The position numbers were made by a program, and so were the translations under genes. The notes below the pieces were generated by a model. The model had not been told where the DNA came from. It saw nothing but the letters and a program-made list of their open reading frames with translations, and did not search any database. 64,000 nucleotides of DNA, taken from NCBI GenBank assembly GCA_015956445.1, contig WIUZ02000018.1:558001-622000 (forward strand), in the 5' to 3' direction. This document shows positions 1 to 9,712 of the stretch, one piece after another (within the stretch, counting starts at the first letter, position 1; each line of letters begins with the position of its first letter). Source of the DNA: Thelephora terrestris. Its lineage: Eukaryota; Basidiomycota; Agaricomycetes; Thelephorales; Thelephoraceae.

Positions 1-831
1 GATCACCCAACCTAACCTAAAGTGGTCTACCTGACCTAGACTGATGCAACTTGAGTTTATCTCTTCTAATCAGCTGTTATCCTATCTGGCCTTAATCTAA
101 ATACCGTAGCTAACCAACATCTAACCCAACCTCACCTGGCTCACCAGCAAGTAACTGGGCTACAGGAACACACCGTGAGCTGCACCATCCCATATCCTAT
201 ATCCAACTGTCACTCAAACACAAGAACTGTGGTGGACCTACAAGTTAAGTGGACCCATAAGCCCACAGACCCACAAGTATAGGCTGTTCACTCAGTGGAA
301 ACATCTGTTATCCATCCTCACTCACGTACCACCCTCACCCTGTGTTCTGTGCCAGACTGCAACTTCACCACAGCTCATGTTCAGCCACCTACTTGTTATG
401 GATCCATGGATTTGTAGACCTGATTGTACATGGGTTTAGCTAGGTGGCTGAACATGAGCTGTGGTGAAGTTGCAGTCTGGCACAGAACACAGGGTGAGGG
501 TGGTACGTGAGTGAGGATGGATAACAGATGTTTCCACTGAGTGAACAGCCTATACTTGTGGGTCTGTGGGCTTATGGGTCCACTTAACTTGTAGGTCCAC
601 CACAGTTCTTGTGTTTGAGTGACAGTTGGATATAGGATATGGGATGGTGCAGCTCACGGTGTGTTCCTGTAGCCCAGTTACTTGCTGGTGAGCCAGGTGA
701 GGTTGGGTTAGATGTTGGTTAGCTACGGTATTTAGATTAAGGCCAGATAGGATAACAGCTGATTAGAAGAGATAAACTCAAGTTGCATCAGTCTAGGTCA
801 GGTAGACCACTTTAGGTTAGGTTGGGTGATC
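1..831. repeat. Perfect 391-bp inverted repeat (large palindrome)
   Basis: Bases 1-391 and 441-831 are reverse complements with no mismatch or indel seen by eye; the spacer is 49 bp (392-440). The outer end of the left arm coincides exactly with base 1 of the window. No coding potential was seen. The arm contains CCTAACCTAA near base 10, matching TTAGGTTAGG near base 820. It could be a genuine fold-back end or satellite, or an assembly or read fold-back artefact at a contig end. The flush left boundary favours the artefact. Confidence 0.95.
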
Positions 832-900
832 TGTGGTGGACCAGGTTAAGTTGACTATGTCAGGTTAGGTTGGGTCTAGGGTAGGTAAGACAGAATAAGA

Positions 901-931
<31 letters not shown>

Positions 932-1237
932 AGATAAGGCTGAACTAGGCCAGGTCAGAGTTAGGTTTAGGGCAGGTTAGGTTTAGGTTTAGGTTTAGGT
1001 TTGGTGCTAGGATAGGTTTGGGGCAGGCTGGGTTTAGGGCAGGTTAGGTTAGGTTAGGTTTAGGTTAGGTTAGGTTAGGTTTAGGTTAGGTTAGGTTAGG
1101 TTAGGTTAGGTTAGGTTAGGTTAGGTTAGGTTAGGTCAGGTTAGGTTAGGTTTAGGTCTAGGTTAGGGTTAGGGTTAGGGTTAGGCTAGGTTAGGTTAGG
1201 TTAGGTCCAGGACTAGGTTTAGGGCTAGTTTACGACC
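832..1237. repeat. TTAGGT / TTTAGGT telomere-like tract with an AAGAT microsatellite
   Basis: The tract is dominated by TTAGGT and TTTAGGT units, with three exact TTAGGG-type units near 1166-1185. An (AAGAT)n microsatellite of about eight units sits at 899-937. The G-rich strand is the + strand and points into the window, the wrong polarity for a telomere at the left end. It is therefore interstitial or subtelomeric satellite, or an inverted terminal block. No gene was seen. Confidence 0.85.
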
Positions 1238-2208
1238 ACAAACTGGTCTGTACTTCATGATATAATGAATATTACAGATGTATTTGTATTTTCCTATTTT
1301 TATCTATTTTTTGGGCAAAAAATATATTAATATTGAAATTATGAGCTATTCAATGGACCAAAAAAATTGGAATAATTTTTATAAAATATTTATCTATACT
1401 CTGGAATTTTTGGAATTTTTTTGGAATTTTTTCCTGATTTTTCCAGCCAGAAAAACAATTTTTTGAATATTTCTGGGAATAATTTACCATTTTGGGCACT
1501 TTCTAGACGTGTGGGAATTTTTTCAGTATTTTTTAGGATTTTTCTGGCATTTTTCCGAATTTTCTAGCATATAATTTCTCTTTTAGGAAATTTCCTTTTT
1601 TGGTAATTTTTGCCAGAATCATTTTTGAGTTGCTTATGTAAGCCATCAAAATTTCCTTTTTAGGAAAGACCCCTCCAAAAGCATTTTTGAGATGCTTATG
1701 TAAGCCATCAAAACTTTCCTTTTTTGGTCGGTCACATGACCTGATTACATAAGCAACACCCACTTTTTTCAGTCACATGACCTGCTTATGTCAGCCATCA
1801 AAATTTCCCAAAAAGGAAATTCAATATCAAAATCATTTTTGAGTTGCTTATGTAAGCCATCAAAAATATCCTTTTTGGGAAATTTGATCGGAAATTCCCA
1901 CAGTCAATTTTTCATTTTCTGCCCTCCCTGACACCCGTGGGAATTTTCTAATAATTTTTGGAATTTTTCCAGAATTTTCCAGAATTTCCCTGAATTTTTT
2001 AATTTTTATTATATAAGCAATCCACTCTCCCGGGCCACCCACACTGTCGGCACCTGCCTAATTGGGAGCACCAGTGCCCAGTAAGCTGGGTCCCAGTCCC
2101 CCCCATAATTTCCATTAAAACTTTATGAGTAAAATATCCCCCCTCAGGCCATTCAAAAACTCATGAGAAAAATCATTCAAATTTGCGACAAAAACTCCTA
2201 AAACATTA
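1238..2208. repeat. AT-rich subtelomere-like stretch with dispersed 30-bp repeats
   Basis: Very AT-rich sequence. A motif containing GCTTATGTAAGCCATCAAAA recurs at about 1630-1651, 1692-1713 and 1844-1865, with a diverged copy near 1783-1802. Each copy is followed by a TTTCCTTTTT-like tract or its complement. Open frames here are short and composed of K, N, F and I, so they look like chance frames. No gene is called. Confidence 0.6.
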
Positions 2209-2583
2209 ATGTTTTTAATAAGGACTACTGCTGACGGATCCGACTCGACCCCAACATCGTCTATTCGGGATGGAGGATCTCCCGCCGCCGGCTTTGCCGA
2301 AGGATCCCATACCATTTCCAACCGAGCTGGGGGACCGCGATTCCGCACCGTGAACAGTGAAAGTGGCGAGGAGTCCATTCCCGAGAGCGTCGAGACAATC
2401 GGCTCGGTTGCTGCATTCCTGAGGGACAGGCCCAACATACCGGCTGACGAGGTAAAGTCCACTTTGTGCGCAGGAGTCGATGCGTTGCAGGGAGGAATGA
2501 ACAGGGTCTCGGTCGAAGAAGACGATGACATGAAGGACGCGGAGGGGGAGCCTGCCAGCGAGACCGAAGAAGAAAAGAACTAG
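2209..2583 (+). CDS. Possible small acidic hypothetical protein, perhaps a gene fragment
   Basis: A 124-codon frame lies in a GC-richer island between AT-rich repeat DNA and a MITE. The product is Ser/Pro/Gly-rich in its first half and ends in a run of Asp and Glu, with a Lys-Asn end. No domain was recognised. Its ATG sits at the edge of the AT-rich region, and its stop overlaps the site where the adjacent MITE begins, so it may be the remaining 3' exon of a captured or cut gene. It could also be non-coding. Confidence 0.25.
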   Translation: MFLIRTTADGSDSTPTSSIRDGGSPAAGFAEGSHTISNRAGGPRFRTVNSESGEESIPESVETIGSVAAFLRDRPNIPADEVKSTLCAGVDALQGGMNRVSVEEDDDMKDAEGEPASETEEEKN

Positions 2584-2584
2584 G

Positions 2585-2871
2585 CACTGGGTCCAGGGTA
2601 GAATAGGTTTTTGAGGATTATTCTAAACAATATTTTGAATATAATTAAAATAATAGATGTGTTATTTTTTAAACAGATTCTGCCCACATCCAAGGAATAT
2701 CCAAATGCGAATAAACTCTCAGCAGGGTTGGCTCTGGGCATTGGATTTGAATAAAATAATCTTAGGATATGGCAAGAATAAGTTTAAAATAAGAAATGTT
2801 TATCATTCTAATTATATTCAGAATATTATTCAAAATAATCCCCAAAAACCTATTCTACCCTGGACCCAGTG
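2585..2871. mobile_element. 287-bp CACTA-type MITE
   Basis: The ends are CACTGGGTCCAGGG and the exact complement CCCTGGACCCAGTG. The inverted similarity continues for about 85 bp on each side (2585-2672 and 2786-2871) with scattered mismatches. Both flanks carry AGG, consistent with the 3-bp target duplication of CACTA (EnSpm/CMC) elements. No coding sequence is inside. It is most likely a non-autonomous element mobilised by a CACTA transposase such as the family represented at 3230-4592. Confidence 0.8.
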
Positions 2872-3229
2872 AGGGGAGGGTATCGGACTGATTTTCACAA
2901 AAATTTTCTCTAACTACCCTACGGTGTTGGTCAGTAGCGCCGGACACTACTGGGAGGGCATGTGTAAGCGTAGCGCCACCCCGAAGGCGGCTAATCGCCC
3001 CGTAGATAGTTACGACTCAAAAACCCTTTTCCCCTCTAAGTTATATTTTGAATCTGTAGTGTACCCGGATCCCACTATTACATAATCTACCCTACAGTAT
3101 ATAAGGAGTCTAGGTAGAATGGGAAACGAGGACACTTTCAAACGGTTCTACTCTGTGTGTTTACCTCGCTCGACTCAACTCACGTGATCTGGGAAGTCCA
3201 GCATCACTCCCGAGTTACGCTCGAGGCCG
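2872..3229 (+). other. 5' flank of the CACTA transposase remnant, possible terminal CACTA repeat and TATA box
   Basis: CACTACTGGGAGGG starts at 2945 and may be the 5' terminus of the CACTA element. TAGCGCC-like words recur around it (about 2935 and 2971), as subterminal repeats of this class often do. A TATATAAGG box lies near 3097, upstream of the first recognisable transposase codons. No matching right-hand terminus was found, because the Copia element starts at 4593. Confidence 0.4.
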
Positions 3230-4592
3230 AGAGTTCACAACCAGGCTCCTACCCAGACAGCTGCTGATGCCCTAGCAAAGGAGTATGGAATCAAGGGTAC
3301 ACCTATCCTGTCTTTTCTTGACTCTATTGCCCTCCCTCAGTCCTTCCCTTTTGACTTCATGCACATCGCCTGGGAGAATGTCATCAAGGCTCTCATTGCC
3401 CACTGGACAGGTGAGTTCAAGGGACTCGGCCAAGGGATTGAATGCTATGAGCTGGGCAAGGCTTGGAAGACAATTGGTGCACTTGGAGCAAGTTCAAACC
3501 CAACAATCCCTTCAGCATATGGACCATGGATTCCAGATGTTTCCCAAAAAGGATCTTTTATGTCTGCTGATATGTGGACCTTCTGGACAAAGTTTCTGGC
3601 CCCTGTTCTATTGCGGAAGGCTTTCCAGAAGTCGGAATATTTCGAACACTTCATTGACCTTGTGGAACTTTTCAACATCTGCCTTCAATTTGAGATCTCC
3701 CAGGCAGAGGTTGAAAAACTCCATGAGGGCTTTGAAAAATGGGTTCAAGGTTATGAGCGGTCAGTTTCTCTGGTCCCTCAGATATCCATTAGTCATAACT
3801 CCCTCATAGGATCTGCTACCAGAACAACCCAAAGCGCCTACCTACTTGCACACTGCCAATCCATACCCTCCTTCACCTTGCTGATTGCATTGAATCCTGG
3901 GGACCAGTTTGGTGTTACTGGTCATTTCCTATGGAGCGCTTCTGTGGATTCCTCAAACCTGGTGTGTCAAGTATGCGCCATCCCTATGCCAGCATGGGTC
4001 GGTATCTCCTGGACTGGGTTATGCTGTGGCACATTGGGACCATCTACAACATCAAGGATATGCTTCAACTCAAAGCACCAAAGAAAGAATCAGAGGGGTT
4101 CTCATTCCATGGCTGTAGGTCTCAAGCATTGCATTTAGATCTCACCTGTTAACTTGATGCCTAAATAGATGACACATGCAAGCTTATATCTCTCTGTAAT
4201 CCCACACCCCCAGTAGGGCCTGAGTTCTGGAAGAAGATTATCTCCCACTTTCGTATCCGCTTCTCTGAACTCCACCCCACTGGCAAGCAGGTTGAACAAC
4301 ACCTCCAGCAGGAAGCAGAGATCTATGGATGGGAGAAGGTTAAGCGAACTGACTCTGAAGCAGGTGACACAACGAAGGCTGCTGCTTTTGCTGGGCAGCA
4401 AGCAGACTCACGAAGCACATCTTACATCAGAGTATGTCTGCACTGTCATTCTTTTTTTTCATTCTCATGTCAGTTCTAGTATGAAATTCTTGAGCACATT
4501 GGAGGTGGATACCGATCTAAGACTTTTTATGGACGACTGGAGCACATCTACACCATCACCTCCCCAAATGGATGTCAAGGTCTTCAATTGTT
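3230..4592 (+). pseudogene. CACTA (EnSpm/CMC) transposase remnant, tnp2 family
   Basis: The conceptual protein matches fungal tnp2-type transposases as I recall them: a segment starting FPFDFMHIAWEN, then SADMWTFWTKFLAPVLL, a conserved MERFCGFLKPG and RYLLDWVMLW, and a C-terminal part containing EFWKKIISHFRIRF. Introns are plausible at about 3760-3810 and 4432-4478. Only the C-terminal portion is present: the first few hundred residues of a usual transposase of about 900-1000 residues are missing, and the 3' end is cut by the Copia LTR. The frame must pass through several introns, so the number of true disablements is unclear. This is a plain DNA transposon relic; autonomous activity is excluded by the missing N-terminus. 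Confidence 0.8.
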
Positions 4593-4632
4593 TGATGAAC
4601 CAGAGGTCTGTGCCCGGCAACGGGTCAACCGG

Positions 4633-5688
4633 TGAACAGGGGCTATGTGGGCTAAGGTCCGATGGGGAGAAGATGGGGTGCCCTGTCAACGTCGATGAAG
4701 GTGGTCCTTGGTCGTACGATGCCTCCTAGCTCCGTAGGGACACGTAGGGAACTGTAGGGAAATGTAGTGAAACGTCGGGAACGTCGGGAACGTCGGGATG
4801 TGTAAGGAGAAGTAGATATCAAGAGGGAACTAAAGATAACTAAAGATAACAGAAGGGGATCAATGAAACAGACAAAGGAACGACGAGGGAAAACTTCGGG
4901 ACGACGACGAGAACTTCGGGAGGTCGGGATCTTCGGGATGACGACAGGACGCTAGAGACGACGACGAGAACGCAGGGACGCAGGTATGACGACGAGAACG
5001 ATAGGGAAGACGCAGGAGACTATAGGGAGACGACGACGACGAGAGGAGAACGATAGGGAGAGGAAAACATGGGAATCAGTCCCCTGGATTGGTCTCTGGT
5101 GAGTCTATCGAATACAGAGGCTTATATACTAATCTAGGAGGCTCTGAGAACGTAGGAAGCAAGAGGGAATGAACCAAATGATGTCAAAAGACCTAATGAC
5201 GAGTCTATGACATAGGGAGGGCGAGGGATCGAAGGGAACGACCAAGGAAAGAGATGTGGTTGAGAAATGAACCAAAAGGGAATGATCGAGCATAGGGATC
5301 GAGAGATCGAGGGGAATGGTGTAGGGAGATATCGCGAAGGTATAGGGAAGTCGGGAGAAGGTATAGGGAGGGGTCGCGAATGGTGTAGTGTTGGGAGGGA
5401 TATAGGGAGGTCGGGGGGGGGGGGGGGTAGCGAGAGATAGGGAGAATACTAAAACATCGGGAAGGTCGCGAAGCATCGGGACGAGTAGGTTAGTATAGGG
5501 AAGGGAGTAGTGAGGTAAAGGGAGATATATGGGTATGTAGGGAAGTATAGGGATGCATAGGGGGGGGGTAGGAAGGTATAGAGAGTATAGAAACGTCGCG
5601 AAACGTCGCGAAACGTCGCGAAGCATCCCGAGGGAAAGGGACGTAGGGAATGTCGCCGACGAGTACTCCAGAGAATGGAGGCATGTCA
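4633..5688 (-). repeat. LTR of the gag-only element (downstream copy)
   Basis: It is 1056 bp and appears identical to 8322-9377, including the length of a G homopolymer near 5412-5427. The + strand is built of GGGA-, TCGGGA- and TAGGGA-like words, so the minus strand reads as Pro/Ser/Leu-rich low-complexity frames. Confidence 0.92.
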
Positions 5689-6072
5689 TCTCCTTGGGAC
5701 TTCAGAATACAACCGTCCTCGGTTGTCCAAAGAATAGGGAGGACTCCTTGGGACTTCTGATACCAACTGGCTCGTCCCAATGTGATCCCGAAGAAAATGG
5801 GAGTAAGGGAATGGAGGGGAGCAATATAGGGTGAGAGGATGGGCAAAGGGAGACCTCGGGAGCCAAAAGCAAGCGGTAGGGAGATGTCGAAAATTGGAGG
5901 AAGGGTGTAGGGAAACTTCGGGATGAGTGAAGATGCGGTGAATAAATGAAGGGGGCAGCTGTAGGGAAGCCTCGTGAATGGGAGGGAAACCATAGGGAAG
6001 CTTCGGGAATCAAAGGGGTGTGGTCGGGAGAGGAAGGGAGACGTCCAGATGACTTGCCACTGAGAAGGGAGA

Positions 6073-6843
6073 TCAGAGGAGTGGAACATCGCGATGGTCT
6101 GCTGGGGGAATAGGGAACTGGGGAGTAGGACTACGAACAGATGCAATAGATGAAGAGCTGCTCGAAAACAATAACGGAGGAAGAGAAGCAGAAAAGGGAG
6201 AAAAGTCGGGAAGTGAAAGAGATAGATCGGGAGGGGGATAACATGAATCGTGAAGAGGACTAGATAAATCGTGTGGGAAACAACGGGGAGTAGAACCAGA
6301 ACAAGAGTAGGGAGAAGATTCGTGGTGTAGGGAAGTGGGGGAAGTAGATAGGGAAAGATAATCATCACAGGGATGGGCTAGAGGCGGAGAACCGCAAACA
6401 GAAGGAGGTAGCGAACTCGAATCCTGAAGGGAATGAAATAGGGAAGGAGAACTATGAAGGGAAGTGAATAGCGAAGGGGAATTGTAATGGAAATGTGAAA
6501 ATGGCTTGTGGAGTGAGGAAGATAGGGAAGGGGAGGCTACGAGTGTAAAGGGAGACTGAAGTAATGAGGGAGACTTGAATAGCGAAGGAGAAGGCATGTA
6601 TGATAGTGGGGAAGAGATAGAGGAAGTGTAGGGAGAGGCGAAAGAGGTAGTAGGGAGGCTGTTGGACGAAGATTCGGAACAAGGAGAGGAGAAGGGAGGA
6701 GGGATGGAGACAACCTCAAGCAAAGTTGTAGGGATGGGAGGGTCGCAACTCGCGACTGTAGGGATGTCAGGAGAAGCGTCTTCCGGCCCGAAGAAGGTGG
6801 AAAGGTAGGAATCGAGAAGATCGTCTTCTTCCTCAATGTTCAC
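6073..6843 (-). CDS. Second low-complexity frame of the gag-only element
   Basis: A 256-codon frame starts within the last codons of the Gag frame (the two overlap by a few bases) and runs on to 6073. The product starts with an acidic segment (NIEEEDDLLDS) and is then almost entirely Ser/Pro/Leu/Phe. No domain was recognised. It may be translated by re-initiation or frameshift after Gag, as many LTR elements do, or it may simply be an open frame produced by the biased composition of this element. Confidence 0.35.
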   Translation of the reverse strand: MNIEEEDDLLDSYLSTFFGPEDASPDIPTVASCDPPIPTTLLEVVSIPPPFSSPCSESSSNSLPTTSFASPYTSSISSPLSYMPSPSLFKSPSLLQSPFTLVASPSLSSSLHKPFSHFHYNSPSLFTSLHSSPSLFHSLQDSSSLPPSVCGSPPLAHPCDDYLSLSTSPTSLHHESSPYSCSGSTPRCFPHDLSSPLHDSCYPPPDLSLSLPDFSPFSASLPPLLFSSSSSSIASVRSPTPQFPIPPADHRDVPLL

Positions 6844-8231
6844 GATGGGCTCCTCGCTATCAAAAGAATGATCGCGATGATAGGGAGGCTGTAGCGGTGG
6901 GGAGGCTGGGACAATGTGTAGGGAGGCTCAGGTGCGTAGACAGGCTGAGGGGATGTGTAAAACTGAGAGGAAACATAGGAGAGCTCGGGAGACACGTCGC
7001 GAAGCCGAGCGAAGGTGTGAGAAGGCTGGGGAGGTACTAGGGGGTTTTGGCAATGGATAGGACTGGTCTGGGAATCAGGCTCAGCTTCCCAGGCTCGTTC
7101 TTGTCTTCTCCGTTGGATATCAGCATAGACAGCGTCGAGTTGCGTCGGCGCCAGCTGAAATGGAGAGGGAGACTGAGTAGATGGGCAGGGAGACTGAGGG
7201 GGTGAGTAGGGATGCTGGGGAGATCGGTCGGGAGACTGAGGGAATAGATCGTGAGGCTGAGGAGATAGGTAGGGATGCTGAGGAGATGGGTAGGGAGGTT
7301 CGGGAGGTGGATAGGAACGCTGAGGGGATGGATCGCGAGGCTGAGGGGATGCTGGAGGGGTCTGGTGACGAGGAGGACTAATCTGAGGACTAGTCTCAGC
7401 TTTCCTGCGCAGTTCTTCTCTTCTCTTCGTGAGAACCTCAATACGAGCTTGCCAAAACTCCATCTGCTCCTGCTCAGGGTCGACTCCGCTGTTGTGGTTA
7501 GAACCTGCAGGGGAGTCTGTCCCAAAAGCGTCGCGATGGTTCTGTTCTTCGTCGCGAAGACGTCGAGAGTCCCAATACTTGATGACAAGGTCCTGCAAGG
7601 TTGTTCCAGGAACACTCCGAGGAATCGAGTGTCCAGTGGGAAAAGCGAGTTTCCCAGAGCTGTTGCGGATTATCCATCCCTGCTCAAGGTAGTGAGCAGC
7701 TGTTGGACAACTGCGAACAAGATGTTCGTGCGAATCGCAGAAGACACAGGCTAGGCTCCACCGGGGGGGATTTTGAACTACTCCTCCTGGAGTAGGAGAA
7801 GGAAGACGCTGAGAGTAGGGATGAGCGACCGGATTTAGCGCATTGGTAGCAAGGAGTTCAGCAAACATAGCAAGAAATTCCTCGAATTGTCTATCACGGC
7901 GCTGATGATCGGGAGGATCGCGACCGTCGCGAGGCCTGCTAGCGAAGATAAAGAGTGCAGCTTCATGAACATCATCAAGATGATATACTTTATCATAGGG
8001 CCTTGTTTTCGAGAGCCTCTGACAAATCTCTACCCGGATTGGGTGAGGGAAACCTTGAAGATAGAAAGTGCCACATCGGGAATCACAGAGGTCGTCATTG
8101 TCAACAAGATAGTCGCTCATGGAGAGGAATCGCTCGTAATAGGTGTGGAGCTGTTCGCGATTCATATCCCGATAGTCCGCAGTGTGCTCGATAAGGCGGT
8201 TGAGATCATAGAGGGAATATCCAGTGGGCAT
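6840..8231 (-). CDS. Gag-like protein with CCHC zinc knuckle (Ty3/Gypsy-type)
   Basis: A 463-codon frame. Residues about 20-110 resemble the basidiomycete Ty3-type Gag core (YYERFLSMSDYLVDND, then FYLQGFPHPIRVEICQRL, then DDVHEAALFIF). A CX2CX4HX4C zinc knuckle (CVFCDSHEHLVRSC) follows near residue 175 and would bind element RNA. The C-terminal third is a Pro/Ser/Gln-rich tail of short repeats of the SPQ-P-Y type. Protease and polymerase are absent, so particle maturation and reverse transcription would need a partner element. The family match is from memory of such Gags, not from a search. Confidence 0.75.
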   Translation of the reverse strand: MPTGYSLYDLNRLIEHTADYRDMNREQLHTYYERFLSMSDYLVDNDDLCDSRCGTFYLQGFPHPIRVEICQRLSKTRPYDKVYHLDDVHEAALFIFASRPRDGRDPPDHQRRDRQFEEFLAMFAELLATNALNPVAHPYSQRLPSPTPGGVVQNPPRWSLACVFCDSHEHLVRSCPTAAHYLEQGWIIRNSSGKLAFPTGHSIPRSVPGTTLQDLVIKYWDSRRLRDEEQNHRDAFGTDSPAGSNHNSGVDPEQEQMEFWQARIEVLTKRREELRRKAETSPQISPPRHQTPPASPQPRDPSPQRSYPPPEPPYPSPQHPYLSPQPHDLFPQSPDRSPQHPYSPPQSPCPSTQSPSPFQLAPTQLDAVYADIQRRRQERAWEAEPDSQTSPIHCQNPLVPPQPSHTFARLRDVSPELSYVSSQFYTSPQPVYAPEPPYTLSQPPHRYSLPIIAIILLIARSPS

Positions 8232-8321
8232 GGTAGGTGGCTTTAGTGGGAAGGGGGGAAAGTCGCGAGGGTTAGGGAGCTAATAGGGAGGCAGGGAGAC
8301 TAACACGGTGTGGGTTCCAGG

Positions 8322-9377
8322 TGAACAGGGGCTATGTGGGCTAAGGTCCGATGGGGAGAAGATGGGGTGCCCTGTCAACGTCGATGAAGGTGGTCCTTGG
8401 TCGTACGATGCCTCCTAGCTCCGTAGGGACACGTAGGGAACTGTAGGGAAATGTAGTGAAACGTCGGGAACGTCGGGAACGTCGGGATGTGTAAGGAGAA
8501 GTAGATATCAAGAGGGAACTAAAGATAACTAAAGATAACAGAAGGGGATCAATGAAACAGACAAAGGAACGACGAGGGAAAACTTCGGGACGACGACGAG
8601 AACTTCGGGAGGTCGGGATCTTCGGGATGACGACAGGACGCTAGAGACGACGACGAGAACGCAGGGACGCAGGTATGACGACGAGAACGATAGGGAAGAC
8701 GCAGGAGACTATAGGGAGACGACGACGACGAGAGGAGAACGATAGGGAGAGGAAAACATGGGAATCAGTCCCCTGGATTGGTCTCTGGTGAGTCTATCGA
8801 ATACAGAGGCTTATATACTAATCTAGGAGGCTCTGAGAACGTAGGAAGCAAGAGGGAATGAACCAAATGATGTCAAAAGACCTAATGACGAGTCTATGAC
8901 ATAGGGAGGGCGAGGGATCGAAGGGAACGACCAAGGAAAGAGATGTGGTTGAGAAATGAACCAAAAGGGAATGATCGAGCATAGGGATCGAGAGATCGAG
9001 GGGAATGGTGTAGGGAGATATCGCGAAGGTATAGGGAAGTCGGGAGAAGGTATAGGGAGGGGTCGCGAATGGTGTAGTGTTGGGAGGGATATAGGGAGGT
9101 CGGGGGGGGGGGGGGGTAGCGAGAGATAGGGAGAATACTAAAACATCGGGAAGGTCGCGAAGCATCGGGACGAGTAGGTTAGTATAGGGAAGGGAGTAGT
9201 GAGGTAAAGGGAGATATATGGGTATGTAGGGAAGTATAGGGATGCATAGGGGGGGGGTAGGAAGGTATAGAGAGTATAGAAACGTCGCGAAACGTCGCGA
9301 AACGTCGCGAAGCATCCCGAGGGAAAGGGACGTAGGGAATGTCGCCGACGAGTACTCCAGAGAATGGAGGCATGTCA
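8322..9377 (-). repeat. LTR of the gag-only element (upstream copy, promoter side)
   Basis: This copy is upstream of gag in the direction of transcription (minus). It appears identical to 4633-5688 and ends at the host Copia LTR sequence CCGGCTCCACTGC. Confidence 0.92.
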
Positions 9378-9696
9378 CCGGCTCCACTGCTTCGAGCGAG
9401 AGCCGATGCCGGAGAGCGCTGAATAAGCGACCTGAAGGGACGGTATCACATCAGTGATCCAATTGATTGGTATGACGCGCATGTGCCTTAAGCCACCGCA
9501 TGGACCCTGCATCAGTCACACTATACAGTTGTGATGCCAATAGAGTAGATAGATATATATACCCCACATGTGTAGATAGATCAATCAATCACTTCTCTCT
9601 CTCTCTCCCCCACTAGTAACTATAAGACTCTCCCCTTCAGGTAAGACTTAGAGTACGCCATGTAGTAGTATAATATTATGCTCTACCTGCTCAACA

Positions 9697-9712
9697 GGTT
9701 ATGAGCCCAGGC
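9697..9712 (+). other. Copia primer-binding site using the anticodon arm of initiator tRNA-Met
   Basis: GGTTATGAGCCCAGGC follows the 5' LTR directly. It is complementary to the anticodon stem-loop of tRNA-iMet (GGGCTCATAACC), not to the tRNA 3' end. Half-tRNA priming from this site is known for Copia-type elements. Confidence 0.8.

Larger units (their letters stand above)
4633..9377 (-). mobile_element. Gag-only LTR element (TR-GAG type), young, minus orientation
   Basis: Two 1056-bp direct repeats (4633-5688 and 8322-9377) flank a 2633-bp interior. On the minus strand the LTR starts TGACATG and ends CTGTTCA. The host Copia LTR is duplicated as CCGG at the insertion point (ACCGG if the terminal A is shared). 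The interior encodes a Gag-like protein with a zinc knuckle and no protease, polymerase or integrase, matching the non-autonomous TR-GAG class. A purine tract (AAGGAGA) abuts the downstream LTR, and a TGG-starting primer-site candidate lies next to the upstream LTR at about 8304-8320, both in minus orientation. The LTRs look identical by eye, so the insertion is very recent. The element looks whole as a non-autonomous copy. Confidence 0.9.
4593..9696 (+). repeat. 5' LTR of the Copia element, split by the gag-only LTR element
   Basis: The LTR begins TGATGAACC (the 3' copy has TGTTGAACC) and ends CTGCTCAACA at 9696. The piece before the insertion is 4593-4632 and the piece after it is 9378-9696. 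A TC-rich tract and AGAGTACGCCATGTAG near the end are shared with the 3' LTR. Confidence 0.88.

Noticed and set aside
1278-1466. 62-codon frame of Tyr, Phe, Ile and Asn in AT-rich DNA
   Set aside because: Composition simply reflects the AT-rich repeat region; no homology recognised.
5402-5430. Long G run considered as an assembly gap or error
   Set aside because: The same run with the same length occurs in the partner LTR at 9101-9116, so it belongs to the element.
7181-7754. Plus-strand frames with REAEEIGRDAEEM-like repeats
   Set aside because: They are the reverse of the Pro/Ser/Gln repeat tail of the gag-only element; the acidic-basic pattern comes from the GGGA-type words.
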